From NCBI GenBank assembly GCA_028752905.1, contig JAQNBH010000014.1, positions 29,422,825 to 29,486,824 of the forward strand: a stretch of 64,000 bases of DNA. Direction: 5' to 3'. Positions within the stretch are counted from its first letter, which is position 1. Each line of letters begins with the position of its first letter. Source of the DNA: Cladorhizidae sp. MBARI D1340-BT2 (Eukaryota > Porifera > Demospongiae > Poecilosclerida > Cladorhizidae). Shown in pieces: positions 49,901 through 61,900 of this stretch. The notes beneath the pieces were generated by a model, which worked only from the letters and a program-made list of their open reading frames with translations, was not told the origin of the DNA and made no database searches. The position numbers and the translations under genes were made by a program.

Positions 49901-52900
49901 TAAAAAACATCAATTTGAAATTTCATCACATTTCTCTATGTATTGACCTTCCCCAAGCATAGCTGCAGGCCTAACACTGATCTGTAAATGATTGATGTCA
50001 TCAGATTGGATTGTAATATTGAGAAGTAGCTAAGAGTCGTATATTCCTCGCAGTTTTCAGAGTATCTGACCATAATGACCATTCCATTTTAGCAAACGTG
50101 TTCATAGCTAGAGTGTTTGGTGAATAGAGTGGCTAAGTCAGAATAAAACTTCACCTGAGCCTTTCTGAAGTCTATTTTCTTTGTCCACTCTGGCAAATCA
50201 AATAGCTAGCTGTTCTGCTTAGGGATCTTCAACTGTACACGGTATACAATTTCAAATTAATCCCCATAGTTAGACAGGATAAATCTGTGGGCTTCTAGAG
50301 TGGTGGAGTGCTTGCCTTGTAGTTTTTCATCAGTGGACTTCTTTCTTTGGTCTTAGCCCAGACCAGTGCAGCTGCTAGTAGAGCTGTGGCTTGTCAAGAG
50401 CTGTATTGAAAACTACAACAAAGTAAGTTGCTTAGCTCAAGCTGACCTAAGCTGTGGGCACTTAGTAGTTAATCTTTTCTTTGGACCATGCTTAGTCTAC
50501 ACAGTAGTTATATCTATACATGATATAGCTCTCTATTGTATATAGTGTGTCATGCTTTAGTGTCCGTTTCAAGCTTCTAGATCTCAAAGGCAATCCTTAA
50601 GATTTAGTTAATGGCATACCTTTATGGCGCTCCTTCCATTGTAGAAACATGGACAGATGGAGTGTAGTGAGCCTAAGGAGGTTTCTTATAATGCCAGGTG
50701 CTAGCTAGCAATGAAGCCAATAAAAATAGACTACAGTTTGATTGATTTTGAACACGAATAATTTTCAATGTGTATCTAGCTTGCTAGATAGAGCTAAAGT
50801 GTGATAAGCTCCTCTCTCCTCTCTAGTGTTATGCATGAGGACTATTAAAGATTGGTAATTCAAGGTAATATTATTTTACACAAACACACACACACAATAT
50901 ACACACATTTTTCATCTTCGGCCAGTGCAGGATGCAGTCATCATTTCGAGCCAAACTGAGCATTCATGGCAAACTACTGGGTCAGCACAATGTGCACAGA
51001 GGCCTGCTTGTTATTTTGGGAAGGATTCCCTGTGGAATAAAAATACCACAATCTAAAATCTACTATTTCTGTACAGATTTCAGATATCCATTTTCAGATT
51101 TCAGTGTATTCATAACTGTGACTTCCAGAGTAAACCCACTGAGTATTGAACCATGTTAGCTTCTTTTATAAACATAGTTTTGTTTTCTGCATAAGCAGTG
51201 CAGTGCAATTTTCACTGTAGCCAGTTCTTCTCCCATCTATATTTATGACAAGTGACACAAACATACATACATACATACATGCATACATACATGTATAGAT
51301 AGATAGAAATATACATACAAAAGCTATGTGTGGCAATCAAGTTTTCCTTCCAACTCCTCTGTGAGGGCTGCTTCGCTTTGCCAAATCATCCCTTCATACT
51401 GAGTGTGTGTTGTGAGTGAGGAAATATTTAAATTGCTTGCAGACTTATATGCTGACTAAGGAATTTGCCCATTTCCCTCTCTTGATTAATAATATGGAGA
51501 TTGACTGTAGTTAAATAAATAGTTCCTTACAATCGACCAAAGAAATCGTTTCTCAAGATTTCATGCTCCTCCTTTACCCACAGGAGAAAGATAATGCTTT
51601 GGACGTCGTCAAGCTAACAGACAAAGATTTCTTGCGCAGTCTGGAGAATGCTGTTCGCTTTGGCAAGCCCTGTCTCCTGGAGAATATTGGAGAGGAGCTT
51701 GATCCTGCCTTGGAGCCCATTCTACTGCAGCAGACCTTCAAGCAGGCAGGCAATACTGTTATCAAGCTTGGCGACTCAGTCATCCCTTACCACAATGACT
51801 TCAAGTGAGGAGAATAAATACTTGTGTTGTCATTGTTCAGTAAACTCAGGTTGGATAGCACTAGGATGTTTAGCACCTATCTGGAAGCTAAGCACTGCTC
51901 TCATTGTAATAAAATGTCTTTGTTAGGCATCCAAATGGTATCTGATATGAAATTGAAGACTAGTCTTACTATTGTGTAGAAAAATGCAATATATGGTTCG
52001 GTATATAGTCACAACCTAGCAGCATATTTCATAACACATTGAAACTGGACTAGCTATACAACCAAACTTAGTATTAGATACATTTCTCTTTATTTCTTGA
52101 AGAGCTTATTGATGCCCATGAAAGTATAGTTGCCGTCGCTTGCCCAGACCTCTGACACCTGTTATTTCGCAGATAACTGCGATCATCTTCAGTTATTCAA
52201 GTAACAACTGTTTTGCATATCTAGATATTTCAACAGGGTTGGGTCCCATAAGGATTGGATATGCTGAGGGTCTACTGTACATTGCTTGGCATACTTGTAT
52301 TCATACGTTGTCTGCTTGTGTTATAATCAGCAGTTTGTAAAAATTCTAGCCTCAATGTGATTCATATATATATATATATACAATGTACACCTCATACATA
52401 TATACATGTGGTCCGTAGGTTCTACATCACCACCAAATTTCCTAACCCACACTACACCCCTGAAGTATCCACCAAGGTCACTTTGGTCAACTTCACTCTC
52501 TCTCCCAGGTAAATCTAATGTGCTCAAACTTGGAGTGGCAGTACCCAGTGGGTGGGTACACTGCTTTAAACTGTGCAGTATTATACACTATGAAAGGAGG
52601 ATTGTTAGATTTGTGTGTGCCTTGCTTTTGTTAAGCATTTACTCTTCTGTTGGTTCTAGACTTCACTTATTAAATGTTGGGTGTGGCTGCTTGAGAGTCA
52701 GTGTTACTTTGATTGCTGGTGACCAGACAAAGTTGTAAAAGTGATATGGTCATGCCACTCTCCGGACTCTGCTCTAGTTGAACTGTCCAATTGGTGGATG
52801 TAAAAGCTTTAGCTAGAGGTTCACTTAAAGTAGCTATGGCATGGATGTCTGGTACAGGAAGTGCTGATTGAGCTGAATTGGTGGATGTAAAAGCTTTAGC

Positions 52901-55900
52901 TAGAGGTTTACTTAAAGTAGCTATGGCACGGGCGTCTAGTATACTACAGAAATGCTGATTGAGCCCAATTGGTGGATGTAAAAGCTTTAGCTAGAGGTTT
53001 ACTTAAAGTAGCTATGGCACAGGCGTCTAGTATACTACAGAAATGCTGATTGAGCCCAATTGGTGGATGTAAAAGCTTTAGCTAGAGGTTTACTTAAAGT
53101 AGCTATGGCACGGGCGTCTAGTATACTACAGAAATGCTGATTGAGCCCAATTGGTGGATGTAAAAGCTTTAGCTAGAGGTTTACTTAAAGTAGCTATGGC
53201 ACGGGCGTCTAGTATACTACAGAAATGCTGATTGAGCCCAATTGGTGGATGTAAAAGCTTTAGCTAGAGGTTTACTTAAAGTAGCTATGGCACAGGCGTC
53301 TAGTATACTACAGAAATGCTGATTGAGCCCAATTGGTGGATGTAAAAGCTTTAGCTAGAGGTTTACTTAAAGTAGCTATGGCACGGGCGTCTAGTATACT
53401 ACAGAAATGCTGATTGAGATTCATAATGTCGTAGTCCCATGAACTATAGTACAGGATTTTGAAAAGTGGTTGGCAAATGACATAGCCAAGTCTTACTAGC
53501 CATGCCCTTGTGTAGCAGCTCACAAGTTTAGGCCACTGTGTAGAAAGAGCTGGTGTCAGTTGCACGAAGGTGAGGCCAGAAGTTGAGCATGTTGTTTCAT
53601 TCTGTGGCTAAGAAAGCTGGTTGAAAAACAAAGAGACATGACGATGTTAGGCAATCAGAAAGAGGGGTTCTGTGGAACCCATATAACCCTCTCTTTCTGC
53701 CACTGGTTGGTCTTATATGCGCTGAATATGTCATCGTCCTATTGCTTTTGAGATGGGCCATAAAGGTGCTTGCTGATGAGAGTCGAGTGCGGCTTTCTGT
53801 TAGTGTACAGATGGAAGCTTATGATGATAAAAAAGAAGTCAATCTAGGGAGGAGTCAAGCAGTGGCAGATCAGACAGAAGTCACTTTATTTTTAACAACT
53901 ACTTTTCAAGTTTGGCTAAGTATTTGAACAGTGCACAATGGCTCCTTTAAAGCTAGGAAAATATTTCTTTGTAGTCCATCATCTCTTATTTGGTAGTAAA
54001 TTTAAAAAAATATTGAATTAATGTAAAGACAACGATGTGTGGCTAAATGAGGAGCTAACAAATACGCAAGAATAATGGCATATTTTGTTCTATTTATTTG
54101 TTGCCTTCTTCTCTTCATGACCTGCAACTACATATGCACACGATACTCTTCTGCATGTACTTATCGTGGTATTCAGTGACACTAGTATGTAGTTTACTTT
54201 TTGTTGCCATCTACCTTATTATGTTGGTTTTTCCCCCTAATAATGTCTCTCCCTCTCTTTCTTATCTTTTTCAATTCTGAAGTGGTTTGGAAGACCAGCT
54301 GCTAGGTATAGTGGTGGCAGAGGAAAGGCCTGATCTGGAGGAGGCCAAGAATGCTCTAATTGTCAGCAATGCCAAGATGAAGAAAGAGCTCAAAGAGATT
54401 GAGGACCAGATCTTATACCGTCTAAGCAACTCCGAGGGCAATCCTGTGGATGATGTGGATTTAATAAAAGTTCTGGAGGCATCTAAGATCAAGTCAGGAG
54501 AGATTAAGGTAGACTAATATTTGGCAACTAGTTATTTATAGATGGAGCATGTTGACTAAGCTAGGCAATTGGAAGAACAAAACAAGTTGGCTGAAGCATC
54601 AGTTTCTTTAATAGTTTTTTTAAGCTGATTGATTGCATAAAAATTGAAGTTAAGTGTTTATGCATCATGTCTTCAACTGGTAATCATTATTTTAACAAGA
54701 TTTAAAGATCCACTGTGGGATGGTAGAAATATCACATTCTGGATTTCGTAATAAAACTGACTCTGTGTGTAATATTTCTACATCAAAAGTGCGTTTCTAG
54801 TATATCATTTTTAGAATTGTAACTTTTAAGTGTGTGGGAATTTGGCATACTGAGCAACTTTTTGTGGATACCATACACTTTTTTTCGTTTATTCTCTCAA
54901 TCATCTCTTTGGTCATTTATTTCCTCCCAATATCTTATTTCCTTATTTAGCTTCATCCTATTTCTTTTGTCTTCACTCAGTCATGTGACTTGGCTTTGCT
55001 CTTTTCTCTCACAGGCTAAAGTTAGAGATGCTGAGAAGACAGAATTAGAGATAGATGAGACACGTAGCAAATATATCCCTGTGGCCACCCGCACACAGAT
55101 ACTGTTCTTCTGTACCACTGACCTCTCCAACATCGACCCCATGTACCAGTACTCTCTGACGTGGTTCATTTCAATTTTCCTCAACTCTATAGCCTCTGCT
55201 GAACCTTCAAGTGAGTCAGATTTATGTGCATGTTAAAGCACATGTATGCGACATGTTGATGCACATGTATGCAACATGTTAATGCACATGTATGCGACAT
55301 GTTGATGCACATGTGTGCGACATGTTCATGCACATGTGTGCGACATGTTAATGCACATGTGTGCGACATGTTCATGCACATGTAGTCACAGGGTATGCTT
55401 GTGCGTGTTTATGTGTCCTGGACAATGGTATAGTATGGTAGTGCCATAGTCAGTGAAGCTCTGCATGTGCACCACACAATTTATTCAAACCTCCTACTTG
55501 TTCAGTCAGTCATCATCTGTCTGCCACGTGTATTTTCCTCGCACAAGCGTAACCATTGTGCTCTGTGTGTGAATTTTCAGTGTATCTGCATTTTCAGTGT
55601 ATCCAATTAGTTTTGCCATATTCGTCAAACTGTGCATATTTTGGAATGTTACACGTAGCTACGTAACATTCTGGTGCAGCGTAGGATTGACTTGGCCAGC
55701 TAGTATTGAATATGTACCTTTAGTTCTCACCTAAAACCATTCAACCACCATTGAGTAGCAAAAGTCAAGGTTTTTAACCTCTCGGTGTTAAGCTTACAAC
55801 AAGCTGTTAAGCGCTAATCAAACAAATTGTCTTCGTTAGGCGTCGTATGTACCCTGCTGTCATTAAATTAAGAAGGTATTAGTTTTTCACATGTGCAGTA

Positions 55901-58900
55901 GATTCACCACCAAGGCAATGAAACACTAAAGCAAGAATTACTAGTATTACAAGACATCATTAGCTCCAATTGTCTGTACTTTCTTGATGAGCTCCGTGTG
56001 CAGGGCAATTCTAGACTTTGGCCAGCTTCCAGAAGCTCTTACTTTGCTTGTCATCCATTGCCTACTGGGTTTAAAACTTCCCAATCTCCCTAAAGACTAT
56101 ATCTGATCCATGGAGGATGCTAACGCCTGTTGCAAGCAATGTTCTCATCTAAACAGTGCTCTTTACCATGAAGGTTGTCGAAATTGTTTTGTAGACAGTC
56201 TTTGGAGAATGCAATCTGTGCTTTAGAGGAGATGAGATTAGTTACTTCCTGTTGTTGTTTTATGTAGTTGTCGATGGCTATGTTGGTACAGTGTCTAGTT
56301 TTCTTGCTGTGGCTGTTTTTTTGACGTTTTTGTGCAATTCAAAGACTTATGCAATTCACCATTCATTTCAATTTTGAGGGGAAAAATTCCGGGTGTAAAA
56401 ATGTTTTTCAGGAATCAATGACTTCCCCCCTCCACCTCACAATTTCTTCATTCTTTTCATTTTGCTACACTTGTATGCATATATTCTTCCTTCCTTTCCT
56501 CTCTTCTCTATGCAGATGATTTGGATGAAAGAATTACCAACATCAACAACTACTTCACTTTTAGTTTGTACAGTAATGTCTGCCGCTCTCTGTTTGAGAA
56601 GCAAAAACTCCTATTCTCCTTCCTGCTCTGCGTTCGAATCCTACAGAATGATAACAAGATAGACATGGTCAGTCAGGAGCTGTTATTACTTTTGTAACTT
56701 GAGGGAGTACTTTACCATGTGGCTGTTCCACTGGCATGCAGGCTGCGGCAATAATGAGGGGCAACCCTGCCAATCATAAAATGGTTGAGTGCATAAAAGA
56801 GTCATTGCAAGATGTCCGTATATTTAGATAGGATCTAGAAAAGTAGTTGCTAAAAACAAAGTGACCTCCATCTGACCTTGACAATTGTGCCACTCTGTAT
56901 TGTCCGATCATAGGGTGTGATTTCCTGTTTAGTCCTCACTGGATGTGCAGCGAGGTTGGGTACTTGCTGCTACTGCTTGATCACCATATGCGTTTGTCTT
57001 TTCAGCAAGAGAAAGCTGCACTACACTCTCAACCAGCATGCTCCATGAAAGGCCATTTCAAAAGCACTAGGCCTACTGCAAAGTTGGCCTGAATACTAAT
57101 TGGGTCTAGAGTTTGTGGGATTAGTATCTCATTACAGCACTTCCTGTAGTATACTAGACACCCGTGCCCTCTCTCCTGTAAGGTGATAAAGCTGCTGAGA
57201 CTCCCTAGTACTTGTCCTAGCTATGAGTAGCCATCTTAATTTTTGTCTCTCTCTTCAAAACAATATTAAAAAATGTAAAAATAATCGATCATAATTAGAT
57301 ATTGATTATGCACAGGACGAGTGGCGCTGGTTGATAGCTGGAGGTACCAGTCTCCCATCAGATCTCGTCAACCCTGCACCCGACTGGATCTCAGAGCGGA
57401 TGTGGAAGGATATCCTCACTTTGTGTCTCTTGCCCAAGTTCTCCACCTTGGCCGCAGAATTTTCCAGGTACATGGAGGATTTCAAGAACATGTTTGATAG
57501 TTCGGAACCTCACAAAGAGCCGCTGCCAGGACATTGGGACACAGATCTTGATGAGTTTCAGAAGATGTTGGTGCTGAAGTGTGTGAGAGCTGATAAGATC
57601 ACTAATGCCATGCAGGTATGTAAGTAGGCACATTATTTTCAATATATTATATGTCTGCATATTATTTATTATTTTTTACTACTATTAATTTTTAAATTTA
57701 TTTATTATTTTCCCCTCCCCCTCCACATCTTTGATTAGTGTCTTTTGATTGTTGTTGTTTATTTTTGTTTATTGTTGTTTTATTCTTGTATGTCATTCCA
57801 ATAAATAGATTCCGGAGACCTTCATTCTTCACGATACTTGTACAATAACTCCATTGAAAAATCACATTCTTAACTTACAATTTTATTGAGAAAATATTCA
57901 TGTTAATGTTACTAATGCAATGCCTGTAGGACTTTGTTACCTCGCAACTTGGGCAGCGGTTCATCGAGCCTCAGACAGCCGAGCTTGGCATCGTATTCAA
58001 GGATTCTTCTCCTGTCACACCTCTCATCTTTATCCTCTCTGTGGGCACAGATCCTGCCGCAGATCTTTACAAGTTTGCAGAGGAAGTGAGTCATCAAGTT
58101 TTGTTACAATATTATAAACAATTTTTGTCTTGGCACCAAATAGTGGGGACAATACGTTTGAGATGTTTATTTCTATGCCTATGTGTTGCATTTCCTCTGA
58201 CTGCACATGCACAAATAATAACGGATGAAATTGTAATCGTCCACCCGAAATGGAGCATAAAGATTCACTGCATGCAAACTGTTGAGATGAGTTGAGAAAC
58301 GGGTTGTAGAGGAAGTGAGGTGGCCATACTAGCAAGAGTAGAGGCTGAGAGCAAGGCAACTATCTAGAGAGAGCAGCAAATCCATGAAGAGCCAACAACA
58401 AAGGGAGAGCTGAGTAACGATCAATAGAGAGTGGGCAAGGAAGTAGCAAGAAAAGACAGAATGCATAGGCAGCATCGAGACAGACTAAGACAAAGTGACA
58501 TGCCAGGAGAGAGCATATAGATTGATAGATAGAGAGCTATATATGGTGCTGAAACCTTAGGATTTTTAAAGGCTATTCTTGTTATATAGTTGATTTCTAT
58601 TTGAAACCCTTGTTTTGAGGTGGCATAACATACTGTAAGACACGAAGGGGGTATATTCTCAGCAGTTCTGACCTAGCAACAAATCAACTCGAACAGACGT
58701 CAGGGTTAACAATAGCCATCTAATTCCTCTTTAATGGCTATTCTCTAGAGTTTGGAATGTTTGAAGTGTCAACATTCCAACTTTAGTAATAGGAATGTTT
58801 CACTGCTTTTGTTGACTTTGGTGCAGATGAAGTTCCATAAGAAGCTGTCGGCTATCTCATTAGGACAGGGGCAAGGCCCTCGTGCGGAGATTATGATGAA

Positions 58901-61900
58901 ACAAGCTATGGACAGAGGGAGATGGGTCTTCTTCCAAAACTGCCATCTTGCCCCTTCCTGGATGCCATCTTTGGAACGCCTAATAGAACACATAGATGGA
59001 GACAAGGTGCGTATTGTGCTCCACAATACAGTGTTGGACATGTGACAAGGCTTGGTGTTAATTGTTGTTTAGTCATGCCATATTCTTGTCAGTTAGTTTC
59101 GTATTATTATTATTGATGTACTGTATTTTGCGGCATATAAGATGCACCTTTAGTCCCAAAAAAGGCTAAAAAAATCTCCCTGCATCGTATGTGTGAAGTT
59201 ATTAAGTATATGTAAAGTCGCTGCACTATTATTGTTGCCTGCATCTGTGTTTAGTCTCCCCGCTATTATTGCTGGCTGCTGCAGTGTTGAGTCTGGCTCC
59301 ACTATTATTGTCAACTGCATTTGTGTTTAGTCTCCCCTCTATTATTGCTGGCTGCTGCAGTGTTGAGTCTGGCTCCACTATTATTGTCGACTGCATCTGT
59401 GTTTAGTCTCCCCGCTATTATTGCTGGCTGCTGCAGTGCTGAGTCTGGCTCCACTATTATTGTTGACTGCATCTGTGTTTAGTCTCCCACTATTACTGGT
59501 GGCTGCTGCAGTGTTGAGTTCTCTTACCCTGAATAATATGGCTACAGGAGGAAAAAGATCAAGCTCTACTATTAGCTAGTTATAAACTATGCAAAGGAGC
59601 ATAGCAACAGCAGCAGAACAGTAATAAAAAATGAGGCCGAGCGCCAAAGGCACAGGATGCTTAACCACTTAAGGACGGATTTTTTTCTCTATTGCAATGC
59701 CCCTGGACGGGATTGAGTTTTTTAAATTTATTTTTTAAACATTTTTTAATGGCTTGAAACTGTGAAGATATGATCAAGGTTGACCAAAAAAGGATTTGAG
59801 TCATGAATTTGCACATTTCACCCCAATTTAGAACCAAAAATGATGTTATTATTAAAAAAAGACATTATTTGCTGAATAATATAGTCTTAGTATGATTGTT
59901 AGATGATTATAATTGTTAGATGACAAAGGAAGTTACATTATCTCCCAAAATTGCTTTCCTGTCATTTTCACATCCAATTCTTGCAAATACACCGTCGATG
60001 ACTTGTGAAAGCGTAAGGCACGATCTTTTCTTCGAAGCCATGACGATCCGATCGACTTGTGCTGCCGTCTGGAAGTAACCACCACTCATTAGACATGCGC
60101 AGCTAGGTTTTACTAGCCCTGTGCTTTCGATCTATATATAGGTCAACCTGATTACGAGTATTTCGTCATCCGCCATGGTAGAAATAGATATCTGACGAGT
60201 ATTTCGTCAACCGCCGCGGTAGAAATAAATATCCAGACGAGGATTTCGTCATCCGTCCGCAAGTGGTTAAATACACTAAATAATTTCCCCCCTAAATATT
60301 CCGAGGTGAAATGGGGGTGTATCTTAAATGCCCATGCTTATTATATTCAGTAAAATACTGTAATTCTTGTTGGTTTATTGTCAAGTTTCAGTCGTATTTG
60401 CTTAGCTGTAGATGAAAGTGCAGGCCTGACACTTGCACATTATTTCACTGAATGTTGGTGGTGAAAGTGTCCTTCACCGGAGTTCTGTCAGCAAATGTGT
60501 GTGAGTGTCATGTGACGGTTTGACTCACGGCTGTCATATCAATGGACCAGGGGTAAACCCTGAACTATGCGATCCCAATGTGTTGTATAGTTAATGTGTG
60601 CCTCTCATATTTGCTGGAGTATAACTGGAATAATTTATGTCACATAACTTTCACCAACATGGGGGATGGGTAGGGATCGACTGCATGCAACACTATGTTG
60701 ATCTGTGGGTGGAGTGTCATAGCCAACATATGTGTGTGTAATTGGATTTTGTTCTTATGAACAAGCAGAACTGAAGTATGAACTTTAGTCAAGTTAAAAA
60801 AGGAAGCACGCATAAGAGTTGGGGTAAATTGTTATGAAATTTATATAGTACTATTCTTAAATATTTTTGTGGGTGGAGTTAACCATGAAAAGATTTATCA
60901 CGAAATATTTAAAACAGTTGATAATTGGAGCATCAAGAGGTAAGTGCACACTCCTTGTGCGCGTGTCGGGCTGCAGCTACTAATTCCTAAATTATCCCCA
61001 AGCTGTCAGTGTCAAAGCTTAAGGATGGCATGAGTTACTTCAAGTAAGAAAAAGATGGACCTTCTCCCAAGTCTTGCTATCATTGTTTCCTCACTGGCTA
61101 TAGCTACCATTAGCAAGATTGAAGAATACCTGAAATAAGAAGCCAGGAATGTTTGCCGCACAACAAGTTAGTGCACCTCTCTGCTTACTTGAGGCTCAGC
61201 TTGATAGCATGCCAGTTACAAATACAAATCCCTTCCGTCCTTCAGCTTTAGCATATGGGGAGATGTTACATGGAATAGTGGGTTTTTTTTCAATTATTAT
61301 AATTCTTCATGGCTAAATGAAATAATAAAAATATGGCACAGTGTAAGTTATTATCAGGATGAACATTGAAGTTATAGTTGGCTAACAGATCTCTTTATCC
61401 CACATTTAATGAATATGGTGCCAAAATGTTGCAAAATATTCGCTATTGTTGTCATTTGTGCAGGTTCATCGAGACTTTCGCCTCTGGCTGACGAGCATGC
61501 CCAGCCCCAAGTTTCCTGTCTCTGTGCTGCAGAACAGCTCCAAGATGACCATGGAGCCTCCTCGAGGCATCAAGGCTAACCTGCTCAAGTCTTACAGTGG
61601 CTTCACTGAAGAGTTCCTCACCAGAAGTTCCAAGGTCTGCTCTCGGCTGCACTAATGTTGTGTGGAGCTCTATTTAAAACTTACCTGAACTGATATGCAA
61701 TAATGCATACAATAATAACAAAAATAAAACATGTAGGTTTCCTACCTGTTGGACATTGGTGTGGGCTATACTGGTAGCTACAAGCAACTTAATTTTTTAA
61801 ATTGCATTTCTGCCCGGATTGCTAGGCTAGGTATGTAACCATAACCCACCACCGTCCCACTTCAAATGACTCGAGAATAAATATCATAATTATTTTTTCT

